A DNA stretch of 64,000 bases from Prunella strophiata (taxonomy: Eukaryota; Chordata; Aves; Passeriformes; Prunellidae): contig JAZBQD010000001.1 in NCBI GenBank assembly GCA_036583965.1, positions 28,554,597 to 28,618,596 of the forward strand, given 5' to 3'. The notes beneath the pieces were generated by a model, which had not been told where the DNA came from, searched no databases, and saw nothing but the letters and a program-made list of their open reading frames with translations. This document shows, piece by piece, positions 13,901 through 24,636 of this stretch; the first letter of the stretch is position 1; each line of letters starts with the position of its first letter. Made by a program: the position numbers and the translations under genes.

Positions 13901-16900
13901 ATTCTCATCATGTTCTACAAAGGTTCTGCACAATGAGATTGGCACACTCAGACAACCACTGTAAAAGTTGTAAATTAAAACAGGACAAGTTACATAAATA
14001 GCAATTTTCTCTTCCTTTTAAACCAGCTATTTTTCCCTTGACAAACACCTGATACTAAGTCATGTATAAGAGACTCTTCCACAGACACTGTGAGACAGAA
14101 ATTCCTGAAACCAGCCAACAGACAACATCCTTTTATAAAAGACAATTACCACAATAGGTTTGCATAATATCCATCAGATCATTACACAAATGACCAAACC
14201 TTAAATGTTTGGAAGAAATAACTGAATCAGAAAACATGAGTAACAACTGAGTAGTCTGGAAAATGAACTCAATATGCTTTTTATGGGAAAAGTAAAAACT
14301 GTCCTCTTATTACAATTATTAGTGAAAATGAGCATCAGCAATTAAAAAGTCAATTAACTCTCCTCAAGCCTCCCACCAAAAGACTGTGCTCAAATATTCA
14401 GACTTGAAAACTTGGTAACAGCTAAAAGCCACCATCTATTGAGACAAGCTTCCAGACAGATCTGTACCTGTTCCATACACAAGTTTACGAAGATTGGGGG
14501 TTGATCGCTGCTGTCTGAGAAAGGCCTCAGCTGCCTTCTGGGTGAGGTCCTCTTTCCACTTCAGTGCACCTGAAAAGGGAAAAAAATTGCAAAAAAGAAC
14601 AAGAATCAGCAACTACAAAAATAAATTAAATAAGGACATGAAAAGAGGCTTCAGAAGTGTAGACATAACCCACAGTTTCTTTTTCTCACACTCCATACAC
14701 ACACAAACATAAACTGTGGATAAAAAATTATACCACTGATTTTTATTTTTTTTTTTAGGATAGAATTTTAAAAATTTATCAACAGTAACAGATTTGATCC
14801 TGTCTATGATGATGCATGTCTTCTTCACAGACTCACAGAATGGTTCAGGTTGGGAGGCACTTCTGCAGGTCTCTGTGTCCAGCCCCACTGCTCAAACAGC
14901 TGCACCTAAGGCAGGCTGCTCAGCACCATGTCAGGATGGCTTTTGAACATCTCCAAAGATGGAGATACCTGTTCCAGTGCTCAGTGAGTTGTTAATGCAT
15001 TTTAGTAACATTCCCCCAAACATGTTTTAGTCTTTCTTGATGTATTAGAGCATCATAATTTGTTTTACACACATAGCTATAAAAATTAAAGAGAAGTATA
15101 TGCAAAATCAATGAAGTTTTGTTTATAAAATGAATCACCTCTGCTCTAGAGGAAGGAAATCTGACACTGCATACTACAATGTAAATAAAAGGCTTAATAG
15201 CAAGTATTTCAAGCTTTCCTAACTTGAAGCTTTGCTACTTAAGAATTATATATAAATACATATTTATATATATATATGACAGGCAACATTATGTAATATT
15301 TACTAATTGTATCCTTTAACAATGAACACTATTCAAGTGGACAGTAAAAATTAAACAGTTATAGTCTACCTGTTGTGTCAGCAGAAAGATCTATTTTTTC
15401 TTCATACTCCTCTTCCTCTCTCAGCAGGTTCTCCACATCATCATCCTCAGTATCTAGAGTTTTAACTTTGATCTGTTTAACACTATCAGCTTTCTTTGCT
15501 TTACTGTGCTGAAATCCATTCCCATTTGACTCTTCAGCTTCTAATTCCTCATGTGAACCTCCTTCATCATCACCCTCTTCAAGGGAAGAGTTCTCATCCT
15601 CAGATTCTGATGCCTCTTCTGCAGTGCAATTTCCCGAATCTGTAGTGAGCACTGCTTTTCTTTTGGGACTGTGCTCTGAGATTTGTGATTTCCTTTCTGT
15701 ACGTTCACTGTCCATATCATACTGCTTAGATTCAGCTCTTTTATTTGCAGTCTCAAATTCACTACCTGAGCTTTCATCTTCGCAAGTCCTTTGTACATCC
15801 CCCTCCTCCTCTTCCTCCTCCTCATCTTCCTCCATTTCACTGTCTTCAGGGGCAGTTTCTCCTTCTTCTTCAGAGCTCATCTCCAGATCATCATCACTGT
15901 CAGCAAATGCTGGTAGCTCATTCACAGCTTCTTCCTGAGCCACCTCTGTTTTCAGACGCTTGGCTCTCCTAACAGCCATCCCTTCCCGCAAGAGCACTCT
16001 CTCACTCTCATCCTCAGCATCATTTTCATCATCATCATCACTTCCATCTTCAGACACTGCTTCTTCCTCATCTTCTTCTTCTTGGTTATCTGCCTCATCA
16101 CTTGCTACATCATCATTTTCCTTCTCGTCATCTTCAAACACGGCCTTCCGACGAACTCTTCCAGTCTTCAAATCCACCTGCCTCTCTTCTTTTGGCATCA
16201 CAAACCTGTTTTCCCAAAGACCACATTTGGGGTAAGATGGTAAAGTACAAGACAATTTTAATGAAAGAAAAATTTTCTTTCAAACAAAGTGAAGTTATGT
16301 AGACCATTAGAAAGGCACTGGGATCCTTTAATGTCTCTTTATTCAAGACTATTGAACATTATAGCCAAAAATAATTCCAAGAAATTTCTTCATTTTCCAT
16401 GGAATGAATTAAAACAGAAATGTTACTTCTATCAGCAAGAAAATTCCTGGAAGGCAGGACTACACTGCTTGCAAAACTTTCTATTACCAATTACTTCTAT
16501 CCCAAAATACAGTGTGGCATAAGAGTAATCTCAGAAGAGGAAGAATCAGACAATATGTCATTTTACTAGCTATGCTATATTGAGAATTTTTCCTAAATTA
16601 GAGCCTGAAATTAGAGACTCATTCATGCTCAAACACTGCCCAGCAATCAAAACTTACTCTTGTCCTACATCTTCTGAACCCAAGGGTGCAGAGTCCATGA
16701 AGAGAGAGACCTTGCTTGATGCCATCTTAACATCAATGGCTGAGTGTGTGGAGATGAGGCTCTGAACAAGTTCATGATTTGGCCTCACTTCCTCCTGGAA
16801 ATACAAGACTTTTTACTTTTCAATTAAGTTGAATAAACAAGTATCTAATGACAGCTATCAGACTAAACCAGCAGAAATATGCATATGCAAGAAAAAACTG

Positions 16901-19900
16901 CAGATCATTTTAAAGAAACATTTTCTCAGAAGAGAATAGCAAGGTCTCCCTTCCCCTCTTCACATTTCAAGAATATCTATAATACCAACCCAAGAAAAAT
17001 TGAAGAGGGACTCCTTCACAATATGCAACCACTACAGTAAATACCAGCAAAGACATTGTCACAGACCCAAAGGTATTTAACATGTAGCACAATACAGGGA
17101 AAAAAAAAAAACCTGAATTCAATTTGTTTGTAGGTAAATTATTTTTTTTATCTCCGTTTAATCAGTCAAATCCTTTAAGTTTTCTCCCAACAATCACCAT
17201 GTCCTGCAAGATAAGAGTAGTAATAGTCCAGCACCAGGAGACTTCATAAATCTTAGGTCAATATTTGGGAAGTTATTACACAAACTTTAGATATTTAATA
17301 TTAAGTGATCTTCCAATGTTTTGTACAATAACAGATAATAGAAATATCCCTTCTCTGAAATCCCTGAAGGAGAAAAGAACTAATTACCCACTATGGTTAG
17401 ATAAGGATTGATTATTTTAAAGAAGCTTATTTTTAAACACTTATTTTGGCTTTGAGGATTAAAACTACATTTTCCAAGAGAATTCTAACCACCAGCAGCA
17501 TTATTTTACCTCTTCTTTTTCATGAGCATGGCTTCCACCAAGGTCAATGTAAACAGCATCTTTATCATACACAATACCCCCGACTCCTGACAGAGGGGCA
17601 TAGACAAGCTTCTCTTTCTCATTTAAGGAACGTTTCTTCTGCTGCTCAGGGAGAGCACAGGGGTCTGGCAGGAAACTCACATCACTTACTGTGAAGTCTC
17701 CAACACCTGAGGGGACACACAAAAGAAAATGAAATGTTGCACAACTGTTTTGATTCTGAAATCTGTGCAATTCACCATGAAGAGATTCAAAACCCACCCC
17801 ACCCCCCATAAAAAGGGAAAAGCAAACAAACAAACCAAACCCAAACATTGTGGCATTCAATGATTCATCAACAGGAAACTTTGTACCAAACATCCAATTC
17901 CTCTGCCTTACCAGTGAACTCGAGAGAAGTATACATAAATTCACCAGAATCCTGCAAAGGCTTTGTTTCTTTGCTTGTTTTCAAATGACAAAAAGAGCCA
18001 CTCACTTTTCTGAGGAGGTCTGTAAATTCATTATCACAGTATTTCCTAATTTATACTTTTCATTATTAGGGCTGGCATGTTTTACATTTTAAGCATCTTT
18101 TAAACTGATACAACTTTGAAAATTTTTAAATTCTGTGAATAATATATTTATCAGTGCAACAAAACTGCACAATTAAAAGCAAAACTATTTACAAGATTGA
18201 TTTTCACAAAAACGTGCATTATGAAAAAAATTCAAAAACATAACAGGTATTTAGAAAGGTGAAAAATCTCTTGTATAACATACTTTAAGATACAAATCAT
18301 TTCAGCTATGTGGTTTTTCACATATCAGTACAGAAAGAGTTAAAAGACTGACAAATTACCTGGCATATGTATTTGACTTTTGTTTTTTAGGTGTGCTCCT
18401 CTCAGGTATCCATACAGTGATATCTTCCTGTCACATTTGGGATTGATTCGAACATCCTCTGGGTTTGTCAGCTCTTCCATTCTACTCAACATTTAAAATA
18501 ACAGTTAAAATATCCAGAGCCTCAATGGTAACTTTTGACAAAAGGAAATTTAAGAAAAGAGAATATCACTGCTGCCACTGCATGATCTGCAGACTCTAAT
18601 AATCAAAACTGAATTATCATAAGAAATAAGAAATTAATGGGAAAAAAGACCTTCTAAAAACATTTTAGAATTGTATTTTAAAAGTTGTATAATTATGTTC
18701 AACAAATTTCCAGAAGGTTTACTGACACTTCACTGAACAGGTACTGCTTTCTCAGCACATTTTAACTACTCTTTATTGGCTTTGCACACACTACCCTCCT
18801 CTAATCAATTTCACCATTAGAGGACAAACAGCTGCATGTCACCTTCCCTGCAGTCACACAACACCTTCTTTTCCCTAAGAATGGTGGTGAGCAACACAAA
18901 AGCTACCACAGTGAAGAGTGGCATGTCTGCAGGCAGAGGAGGGGGAAACTCCTTTCTACACTGCACTTGGGAGGCAGCACACAGGGCCAAGGAGGAGAAT
19001 GGGGGACACAACCTGGCTGCAGATCAGCTTCAAGCTGACCCAACAATTATGAAACTGCAACACTTACAGCAACCTAAAACAATCTTGCTGAAAAACTACA
19101 GTATGTGGTGTTTGCATTTTCCCTCTCTTTGCTTTATGTATTTTGCAGGACTTTGCACAACGCTTATCTACTTCTCTGACAATTTTTCCTGAAGAATTAG
19201 AGCTAAAGAAGAGGCTCATTCAAGGCACCTTGGATTATTGTGGGAATTTAGTCATAACTATAAGCGTTCTGGCAATAAAATATGAAAGGTGAGGTAATTT
19301 CTCAAGCAGGCACAGCTGCCATCAAGATTACTTTCATGTTCCAAAGAGACTGAATTAAATGCTGTACTGGGAGATGGAGCAGAAGGGATATTCCAGGGAA
19401 CTCAGAGGAATTCACCAGCTGCTGTTTAATCACTAGAATGCTGATTCTTTTCCACAGAAATTCAGTATACTCATCAACAAGCAGGATTTTAACTACCCTG
19501 TGTTTCAAAAGTATTTATAATATACCAGAGGTGTACATAACCTGACACAAGTGAAAACTGAACAGCACAAACCTGCAGAGGCACCTTCCCCTCCCAAAGC
19601 CACTCAGGGAACACCAAACAGCCATTCACACACAGAGCCGAGGCCTAATAGCACAGCTTTTTCAAACAAGGTGCTATGTAGGCTGAGAATAAAGAACAGA
19701 GAGAAAAACACACACCTGTCTGCAAGAACATATGGGTGAGACGTTTGCCAAGTGAGAGGCCGGAATTTCATGACCGAGATAAAACGCCCCAAATTGTGAA
19801 TTTCCTGCTTTTGATATTCTCCATGAACCATCCCAGACAAATAAAACAACTTGGCACCCTAAACACATTAAAAAGACATAAAAACATAAAATATTCGATA

Positions 19901-22900
19901 TATTAATACCCATAAAGTTAACAACAAAAATATATAGTTAATGCAATTCTAATTTGTAAATCTTAATTGAAAATTACATTACAACAGGCTCTGAAAGATC
20001 AAACTAACCAGGCTACTTCAACATGAAAATTGTCCCCTAAATCTCAGTGGAAAACTATTCACATCCTCAAGACCTCAAACAGACCTACAAGCAGATCCTC
20101 CTTGCACAGAACCTGCATAAAAGACCTAGTTGCAAATTTAGCAGCTTATCACACTGGGATAGAGAATAATCACAAAAGTTTTTTAGCAAACTTTTAGAAG
20201 AAAGATGAAACAGTATCAACATTGCTCACCTATTTAAAAGATGTAAGACCATAATAAACACTTGATATTGACCCACTTTTAATTTAGCTTCCATAAAGCA
20301 AAACACATGAAAAAAATTAATGTTAAATCTCATACCGGATACACTTCAGTCCAGAATCTGTGCTTTAACTTCTTTTTAGTCTTCTTTAATTGTTTGTTGT
20401 TCTTGAATGTGTCCAAGTGGGTTAGAACTCCCATAATTTTGGGAAAGCCATGTACCTGGCAAATGTTCAGGAATTCAAATGTCTCCATCTCAAATCCAAA
20501 GCTGGCATCAATGAGCATGAGAACCTGTAAACACAATATTCACATTTCACTACAGCAACATTGCAGTGCCCACATGAGCTTATTTCAAAGACCACACCTT
20601 TAAACTCTTAAGCGTCTTAGAAACCAAAATTTTGCAAAAGGTTCTGTACTTTATTTTCATATACCCTGAAAACCAACTTTGGCTTTTTATCTGAAGTATG
20701 GAACTTGGCTGCTGAAGATGTTCTAGACACTCTAGGAATGCAATAACATTCAGTATTATAATAAGATCTGAAAAAGTGTTTACCTGGTGAATTTAAAACA
20801 TGCAAAAATTTATTATCTTCCAAGATTTTCAGGAACATTAACAAAAATAAATTAATAAAACTCTTGTATCTGTGTCTTGGACACAGTAATGCTGCTAAGG
20901 CCAAGTCTTTCAGTAAAATGAAACCTACTTTTTTCCCTTGTTGCAATTGCTGTTACACATCACTAAAATGCACTGACACAGAGAAACTGCAGCCAACAGT
21001 CACATGAAAATGGAAGCAAAGTTGGTTTAGGGTCTTAACAATAAAGAACTTAAAGCATACAGGAAGTGATGACAGATCTTCAAGCGCTGATGTAATCTCA
21101 GCCCCCTAACAATAAATCCAAACAGATTCTCAGCACCACCATGTGCACACAGAATCTGAAACATCCACCAGCAGAAGTATTTGTACTGTTTGGTACATGT
21201 CCCATAGCTAGAAAACATAAAACTAGAAGAATATCTAGATCAGTGTACACATGTATTTAGATATTTACATAGTTAATACTTAGACAAGGATCCCCATACC
21301 TAATCAGCTGTGAGTAATATACTCCAAATCCACATGTAAAGTTAAATTCTAAACAAAGGGATCATGCACTGGATCCCCAGGATCAGTTGGTGTAATCTCT
21401 TGGTCCAAAAGTTGCAAGTAAATTACAACAGTGACCATACTCCACTGAAATCAGGTGGTGTTACTGTAGGACATTCTTCACAAATGGAGACCTCAGAGTG
21501 CATAAAAAACCCCAACTAGTAAACTAATACATATTTCTACTTCGAATATTAGTTAAAAAACTTCTTGGCTAAAAATCATTTTCAGATTTTATATAGATTA
21601 GCCAAATCCCATAATGAGAAGTCACTGTGTCACCTTGGCTTGTCACATCTTCCTCTAGAAGTTTACCAATTGTATTAGCAATGAAGCTCAGCAGCATTTC
21701 ACTTCTTTCACATCCTCCCCAACACCACACACACACACACACTTTACTTTCCCCCACCCTCAGGATGAGGAAAGTCCTGGGGTTGTTCCAGAACATAAGA
21801 TGTGTCAAAGAGCTCAGGTCTTGTTCTCTTTGAAACCAAAGACAGATTTGCCTTTGATAACAAAAAATGTGTAGGAGAAATCAGACAGCAGTGCAGTCCC
21901 ATCAAAAGCAGTCTTTTCAATTTAAATTACAGTAGAAATCACATTCCATTGTCAACTTACCAAATCAGCAACTTTAGCCAGGTCAATCATTGTGTTAATG
22001 TCACAGCCACACTCAATAATGGTCAGCCGGCGTTTCTTACCTGAGCAACAGAATTAAGCATCAAAAACTGAACAGAGGGAGCAAACCAATCGACAGTTTT
22101 GTTTTCAGGTCACATTCCTGGAGTTCCTCCAGAGTATCTGGGACTCTGATTCTGGTCTAGCATGGAAATCATCCAACATGCATCACTGCAGAGGAGTCTC
22201 TTTTCACCTGTTTATAATTCTGCTAAAATATAATCTTTGTTCTCACCTGAAACAATTGTAACAGGACCCCGGATTTCAACCAGCTTTTGCCTTGTGAAGT
22301 TCTTAATGAGACACTTTATTACAGTGCTCTTCCCAACCTTGGGAGGGCCAACCACAACCACCACCACGGGAGGTGGCTCCAGAGGAGTCCGGTCAACCAC
22401 AGGAATGTGATGCTTTTTAGTCTTCAGATCCTGAGTTCTGAGGAGAAATGTGTAATAAATAAATACAGGAACATCATGCATAGTGGCATTTACTATCTGA
22501 ATGTCTTTAGTATTTGCAAAAGCTTGAACACAAAGTGGAGCACAAGCAGAGATACCAGGAACTCTCACTAAGTGTAAGGAGCTAAACTGCTTTTCTATGG
22601 ATTAACGGAGTGTACAATGCAACAGAGATGCACAAGGCATGCCCCTCCTGACACACACACAAACTACAGCGTGACTGGGTGAATGATGAACCCTAGGTAG
22701 ACACATCAGTGAAAATCACAGTCTGTGCTTGTCTACACAAAGTAACAAAGAAAGCCCAGACAACTGCCACCCCTGCAGCCGCCTCTGCAGCCAGTTCCCA
22801 CTGCTCACCGATGGAAAGTCCTGGCCATCCGCACAGCGGACTGCACTGTAAAGGCTTTGGGGTTTCTCTTCCGTGCATTCTCCTCATCGCCTATTCCCAG

Positions 22901-22984
22901 CTCATTGAGATAACGCTTCCTTTTCTTCTCTGCCTTCGGCCCGCTATGCTTTGCACGATGCTTCTTCTTCTCTTTCTCCTCCAT
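1686..22984 (-). CDS. BMS1: BMS1 ribosome biogenesis factor (whole gene, 22 coding exons)
   Basis: BMS1 is a nucleolar GTPase of the 90S pre-ribosome (SSU processome); in yeast it delivers Rcl1 and is needed for early cleavages of pre-rRNA and 40S assembly. I joined 22 exons by GT-AG sites and phase; the conceptual protein is about 1316 residues (human 1282, from memory). Visible parts: basic N terminus (MEEKEKKKH), P-loop GPPKVGKST at about residues 89-97, G4-like THLD in exon 4, AARP2CN-type region in exons 5-6, a long Glu/Asp/Ser-rich linker in exon 9 (about residues 412-690), the [12 protein letters not shown] segment in exon 13, the RIBIOP_C (DUF663) domain in exons 15-20, and a Lys/Arg-rich C terminus. 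Exons sum to 3952 bp, one base over an open frame; the surplus is in exon 14 (see there). All other junctions keep phase. Identification is from recall of the human protein and is very secure. Confidence 0.97.
2634..2795 (-). CDS. BMS1: BMS1 coding exon 21
   Basis: 54 codons, acceptor cttttag|CCTA, donor AGAAG|gtaatt. Encodes [20 protein letters not shown] and [12 protein letters not shown]. Confidence 0.94.
3292..3467 (-). CDS. BMS1: BMS1 coding exon 20
   Basis: Acceptor tctttcag|ATAT, donor ATAAG|gtatat. Encodes [20 protein letters not shown] and [11 protein letters not shown], the end of the RIBIOP_C domain. Confidence 0.95.
4343..4490 (-). CDS. BMS1: BMS1 coding exon 19
   Basis: Acceptor atttgcag|GGAA, donor GAGTG|gtaagt. 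Encodes [33 protein letters not shown] and [12 protein letters not shown]. Confidence 0.95.
5489..5611 (-). CDS. BMS1: BMS1 coding exon 18
   Basis: 41 codons, acceptor gtttcag|CCTG, donor TTAAG|gtaagt. Encodes [18 protein letters not shown] and [19 protein letters not shown]. Confidence 0.95.
5675..6772 (-). mobile_element. CR1 LINE, 5'-truncated, in BMS1 intron 17
   Basis: About 1.1 kb in reverse orientation, from the CR1 3' end (agaatcacagaatcataaaa) to the reverse-transcriptase C-terminal region. Broken translation shows typical CR1 pieces: [37 protein letters not shown]. Several indels and stops; inactive. Same transcriptional orientation as BMS1. Confidence 0.93.
7288..7467 (-). mobile_element. 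CR1 LINE 3'-end fragment in BMS1 intron 16-17 interval
   Basis: About 180 bp of CR1 3' sequence in reverse orientation (gaagggacctcaaagatcat, then gaccaggctgctcacagcc, ending agtaaacaatttctt). Non-coding, diverged. Confidence 0.88.
7676..7734 (-). CDS. BMS1: BMS1 coding exon 17 (59 bp)
   Basis: Short exon, acceptor attttag|GGCC, donor AACG|gtaggt. Encodes [19 protein letters not shown], continuing the RIBIOP_C domain in phase. Confidence 0.94.
8168..8348 (-). CDS. BMS1: BMS1 coding exon 16
   Basis: Acceptor tcccccag|CTGC, donor TGGG|gtgagc. Encodes [28 protein letters not shown] and [14 protein letters not shown]. Noticeably GC-rich compared with its neighbours. Confidence 0.96.
8942..9130 (-). 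CDS. BMS1: BMS1 coding exon 15 (start of RIBIOP_C region)
   Basis: 63 codons, acceptor tcacatag|CTTA, donor TACAG|gtacgt. Encodes [20 protein letters not shown] and [18 protein letters not shown], near-invariant in BMS1. Confidence 0.96.
10527..10713 (-). CDS. BMS1: BMS1 coding exon 14, frame broken by one base
   Basis: Bounded by ttgattag|TCTGG and GCACAG|gtacag and 187 bp long, whereas both flanking junctions are phase 0 and require a multiple of three. Read in phase from the 5' side the frame runs through an acidic stretch to a TGA at 10657-10659. The conserved part ([19 protein letters not shown]) is in the next frame. The run of six T on the plus strand (10677-10682; six A in the gene) is the obvious place for a surplus base. 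An alternative with no indel is an acceptor 13 nt further in (exon 10527-10700, 58 codons), which makes the local peptide basic rather than acidic. Confidence 0.88.
11755..11831 (-). CDS. BMS1: BMS1 coding exon 13
   Basis: Acceptor ctgttgcag|AAGA. Encodes the diagnostic [12 protein letters not shown] followed by VVHKGK. The donor is CAG|gtctga, weak at +3 to +5, but no other GT nearby fits the phase. Confidence 0.93.
12745..12826 (-). CDS. BMS1: BMS1 coding exon 12
   Basis: Acceptor ttttgcag|GTTA, donor GATG|gtatgt. Encodes [14 protein letters not shown] and an acidic tail. Confidence 0.94.
13358..13515 (-). CDS. BMS1: BMS1 coding exon 11
   Basis: Acceptor ggtttag|CTGT, donor AAGAG|gtaatg. 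Encodes an acidic stretch, then [11 protein letters not shown] and [18 protein letters not shown]; ends in phase 0. Confidence 0.94.
14468..14569 (-). CDS. BMS1: BMS1 coding exon 10
   Basis: Acceptor cttttcag|GTGC, donor AACAG|gtacag. Encodes [19 protein letters not shown] and NLRKLVYGT, as in the middle of BMS1. Confidence 0.94.
14826..14985 (-). mobile_element. Diverged CR1 3' fragment in BMS1 intron 9
   Basis: Reverse-oriented CR1-like 3' sequence beginning cacagaatggttcaggttgg and continuing through a degenerate line to about 14985. It matches a CR1 3' end, but divergence makes the subfamily and right boundary uncertain. Confidence 0.7.
15245..15278. repeat. AT-rich simple repeat in BMS1 intron 9
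   Basis: Imperfect TA/TATA tract, alternating purine and pyrimidine. Confidence 0.7.
15370..16205 (-). CDS. BMS1: BMS1 coding exon 9 (acidic linker, 836 bp)
   Basis: The largest exon. It opens with [20 protein letters not shown] and then becomes an Asp/Glu/Ser-rich, probably disordered linker of about 250 residues with long acidic runs. Acceptor gaaaacag|GTTT, donor AACAG|gtagac. The antisense strand has long Ser-rich open frames that are only shadows of the GAA/GAT-rich codons. Confidence 0.95.
16658..16794 (-). CDS. BMS1: BMS1 coding exon 8
   Basis: Acceptor tttccag|GAGG, donor CAAGA|gtaag. Encodes [20 protein letters not shown] and [10 protein letters not shown], the end of the folded N-terminal half. 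Confidence 0.93.
17510..17706 (-). CDS. BMS1: BMS1 coding exon 7
   Basis: Acceptor ccctcag|GTGT, donor AGAG|gtaaaa. Encodes [20 protein letters not shown] and [20 protein letters not shown], a segment highly conserved in BMS1. Confidence 0.95.
18360..18481 (-). CDS. BMS1: BMS1 coding exon 6
   Basis: Acceptor tgagtag|AATG, donor CCAG|gtaatt. Encodes [20 protein letters not shown], typical of the AARP2CN domain. Confidence 0.95.
19716..19858 (-). CDS. BMS1: BMS1 coding exon 5
   Basis: Acceptor gtgtttag|GGTG, donor ACAG|gtgtgt. Encodes [15 protein letters not shown] and [17 protein letters not shown], the start of the AARP2CN-type region conserved between BMS1 and TSR1. Confidence 0.95.
20336..20524 (-). 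CDS. BMS1: BMS1 coding exon 4 (G4-like motif)
   Basis: 63 complete codons, acceptor tttacag|GTTC, donor TCCG|gtatga. Carries [20 protein letters not shown] and [13 protein letters not shown] occupies the place of the NKxD guanine-specificity motif, as in known BMS1/TSR1 proteins. Confidence 0.95.
21728..21743. repeat. Short (CA)n microsatellite in BMS1 intron 3
   Basis: Plain CA dinucleotide run following ccccaacacca. Confidence 0.8.
21961..22040 (-). CDS. BMS1: BMS1 coding exon 3
   Basis: Acceptor ttgctcag|GTAAG, donor TTTG|gtaagt. Encodes [20 protein letters not shown], part of the BMS1 GTPase fold (IIEC.CDIN stretch), and ends in phase 0. Confidence 0.95.
22247..22437 (-). CDS. BMS1: BMS1 coding exon 2 (P-loop)
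   Basis: Acceptor ctcctcag|AACTC, donor TCAG|gtgaga. Contains [14 protein letters not shown], a run of six valines and the Walker A/P-loop GPPKVGKST, the nucleotide-binding motif of the GTPase domain. Confidence 0.96.
22809..22984 (-). CDS. BMS1: BMS1 coding exon 1
   Basis: Starts at the ATG whose A is at 22984 and encodes residues 1-58 plus two bases of Arg59. Lys/Arg-rich nucleolar-type N terminus followed by [20 protein letters not shown], a conserved BMS1 segment. Donor is CG|gtgagc. The ATG is chosen because it begins the conserved basic stretch. Confidence 0.95.
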
Positions 22985-23324
22985 CTTACTCGTTCAACAG
23001 TTGTTTACAACCAGCAGGATTCCGAATTCCTCCGTGACAGCGGGCGCAGCTGGCACAGGAAGAGAGCACAGTCAGCCCAGGGCACGAGTACCCAGCACAC
23101 CAGCTGCAGAACACCGTGCAAGCCACCAGAGCCGACTCACGGGCCCACTCCCGCCCTGCCCGGCGCACGGCAGCCCCGGGCCCCGCACTCCCGGCCCAGG
23201 GCCCCGGGCAGGCGGGCAGCGCCCCGGCAGGGAGCTGCCGAGAGCTGCCGGGCACACCGCGGGCCCTCAGCTCGCGAACGGGTCCTGCCGCGGGGCCGCT
23301 CCCCACGAGCGGCCACCACTCACC
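22985..23324 (-). promoter_or_regulatory. BMS1: BMS1 5' UTR exons, small intron and CpG-rich promoter
   Basis: Reading leftward, CACAG|gtgagt (exon end at 23324) and tctcttcctgtgccag|CTGCG (exon start at 23049) predict a 274-bp intron in the 5' UTR, with the ATG 65 bp into the next exon. The region is CpG-rich. The first-exon 5' end is not visible: only about 50 bp separate the donor from the minisatellite, so the transcript either starts there or includes repeat sequence. Confidence 0.55.
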
Positions 23325-23376
23325 TGTGCCGTGCGTGCCGTGGGCCCCGGTCCTGCCCGGTCCGACGCTGTCCCCC

Positions 23377-24425
23377 CGGGTCGGGTGCAGTCCCCCCAGG
23401 TCGGGTGCAGTCCCCCCGGCCCCTCGGGTGCAGTCCCCCCGGCCCCGCTCTGTCCCCCCGGGTCGGGTGCAGTCCCCCCGGCCCCGCTCTGTCCCCCCGG
23501 GTCGGGTGCAGTCCCCCCGGCCCCGCTCTGTCCCCCCGGGTCGGGTGCAGTCCCCCCGGGTCGGGTGCAGTCCCCCCGGCCCCGCTCTGTCCCCCCGGGT
23601 CGGGTGCAGTCCCCCCGGGTCGGGTGCAGTCCCCCCGGCCCCGCTCTGTCCCCCCGGGTCGGGTGCAGTCCCCCCGGCCCCGCTCTGTCCCCCCGGGTCG
23701 GGTGCAGTCCCCCCGGGTCGGGTGCAGTCCCCCCGGGTCGGGTGCAGTCCCCCCGGGTCGGGTGCAGTCCCCCCGGGTCGGGTGCAGTCCCCCCGGCCCC
23801 GCTCTGTCCCCCCGGGTCGGGTGCAGTCCCCCCGGCCCCGCTCTGTCCCCCCGGGTCGGGTGCAGTCCCCCCGGCCCCGCTCTGTCCCCCGGGTCGGGTG
23901 CAGTCCCCCCGGGTCGGGTGCAGTCCCCCCGGGTCGGGTGCAGTCCCCCCGGCCCCGCTCTGTCCCCCCGGGTCGGGTGCAGTCCCCCCGGCCCCGCTCT
24001 GTCCCCCCGGGTCGGGTGCAGTCCCCCCGGCCCCGCTCTGTCCCCCCGGGTCGGGTGCAGTCCCCCCGGGTCGGGTGCAGTCCCCCCGGCCCCGCTCTGT
24101 CCCCCCGGGTCGGGTGCAGTCCCCCCGGGTCGGGTGCAGTCCCCCCGGGTCGGGTGCAGTCCCCCCGGGTCGGGTGCAGTCCCCCCGGGTCGGGTGCAGT
24201 CCCCCCGGCCCCGCTCTGTCCCCCCGGGTCGGGTGCAGTCCCCCCGGCCCCGCTCTGTCCCCCCGGGTCGGGTGCAGTCCCCCCGGGTCGGGTGCAGTCC
24301 CCCCGGGTCGGGTGCAGTCCCCCCGGGTCGGGTGCAGTCCCCCCGGGTCGGGTGCAGTCCCCCCGGCCCCGCTCTGTCCCCCCGGGTCGGGTGCAGTCCC
24401 CCCGGCCCCGCTCTGTCCCCCCGGC
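23377..24425. repeat. GC-rich minisatellite upstream of BMS1 (about 53 units)
   Basis: Two interspersed units: A, 20 bp, CCCCCCGGGTCGGGTGCAGT (about 36 copies), and B, 19 bp, CCCCCCGGCCCCGCTCTGT (about 17 copies). Hand count gives about 1043 bp, equal to the span. The first three copies are variants; the rest are nearly identical. No unit contains a stop codon, which is why long proline/glycine-rich frames are open on both strands; I do not regard these as genes. Confidence 0.95.
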
Positions 24426-24636
24426 GGGGCCGGCCCCACGGCACCCGGAGCGGAGGAGGCGTGGGGACCTTCAGCTGCCCGCGGGCTCGGGGCACTCCCC
24501 GTACGAACTGGCAGATGCGGCCCCAGCAATTACTGTGAGAAGGATGAAAAAATCAGTCCTTACCAAGGACTGTGGGAGGACGAACAAGTCAGGGTGTAAA
24601 AGCCTATGAGGAGCTTTTCTGTGCAGTGAATTCTGA

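Noticed and set aside
13845..13915. Possible C/D box snoRNA in BMS1 intron 10 (ATGATGA and CTGA on the minus strand about 50 nt apart)
   Set aside because: No convincing terminal stem beside the boxes and no recognised guide; spacing alone is weak.
15624..16235. Serine-rich plus-strand frames
   Set aside because: Antisense shadow of the acidic BMS1 exon 9, whose GAA/GAT/GAG codons read as Ser/Leu/Phe on the other strand.
22709..24609. Very long proline- or glycine-rich open frames on both strands (up to about 600 codons)
   Set aside because: They are produced by stop-free 19/20-bp repeat units and are open in several frames at once; no gene-like sequence outside the repeat.
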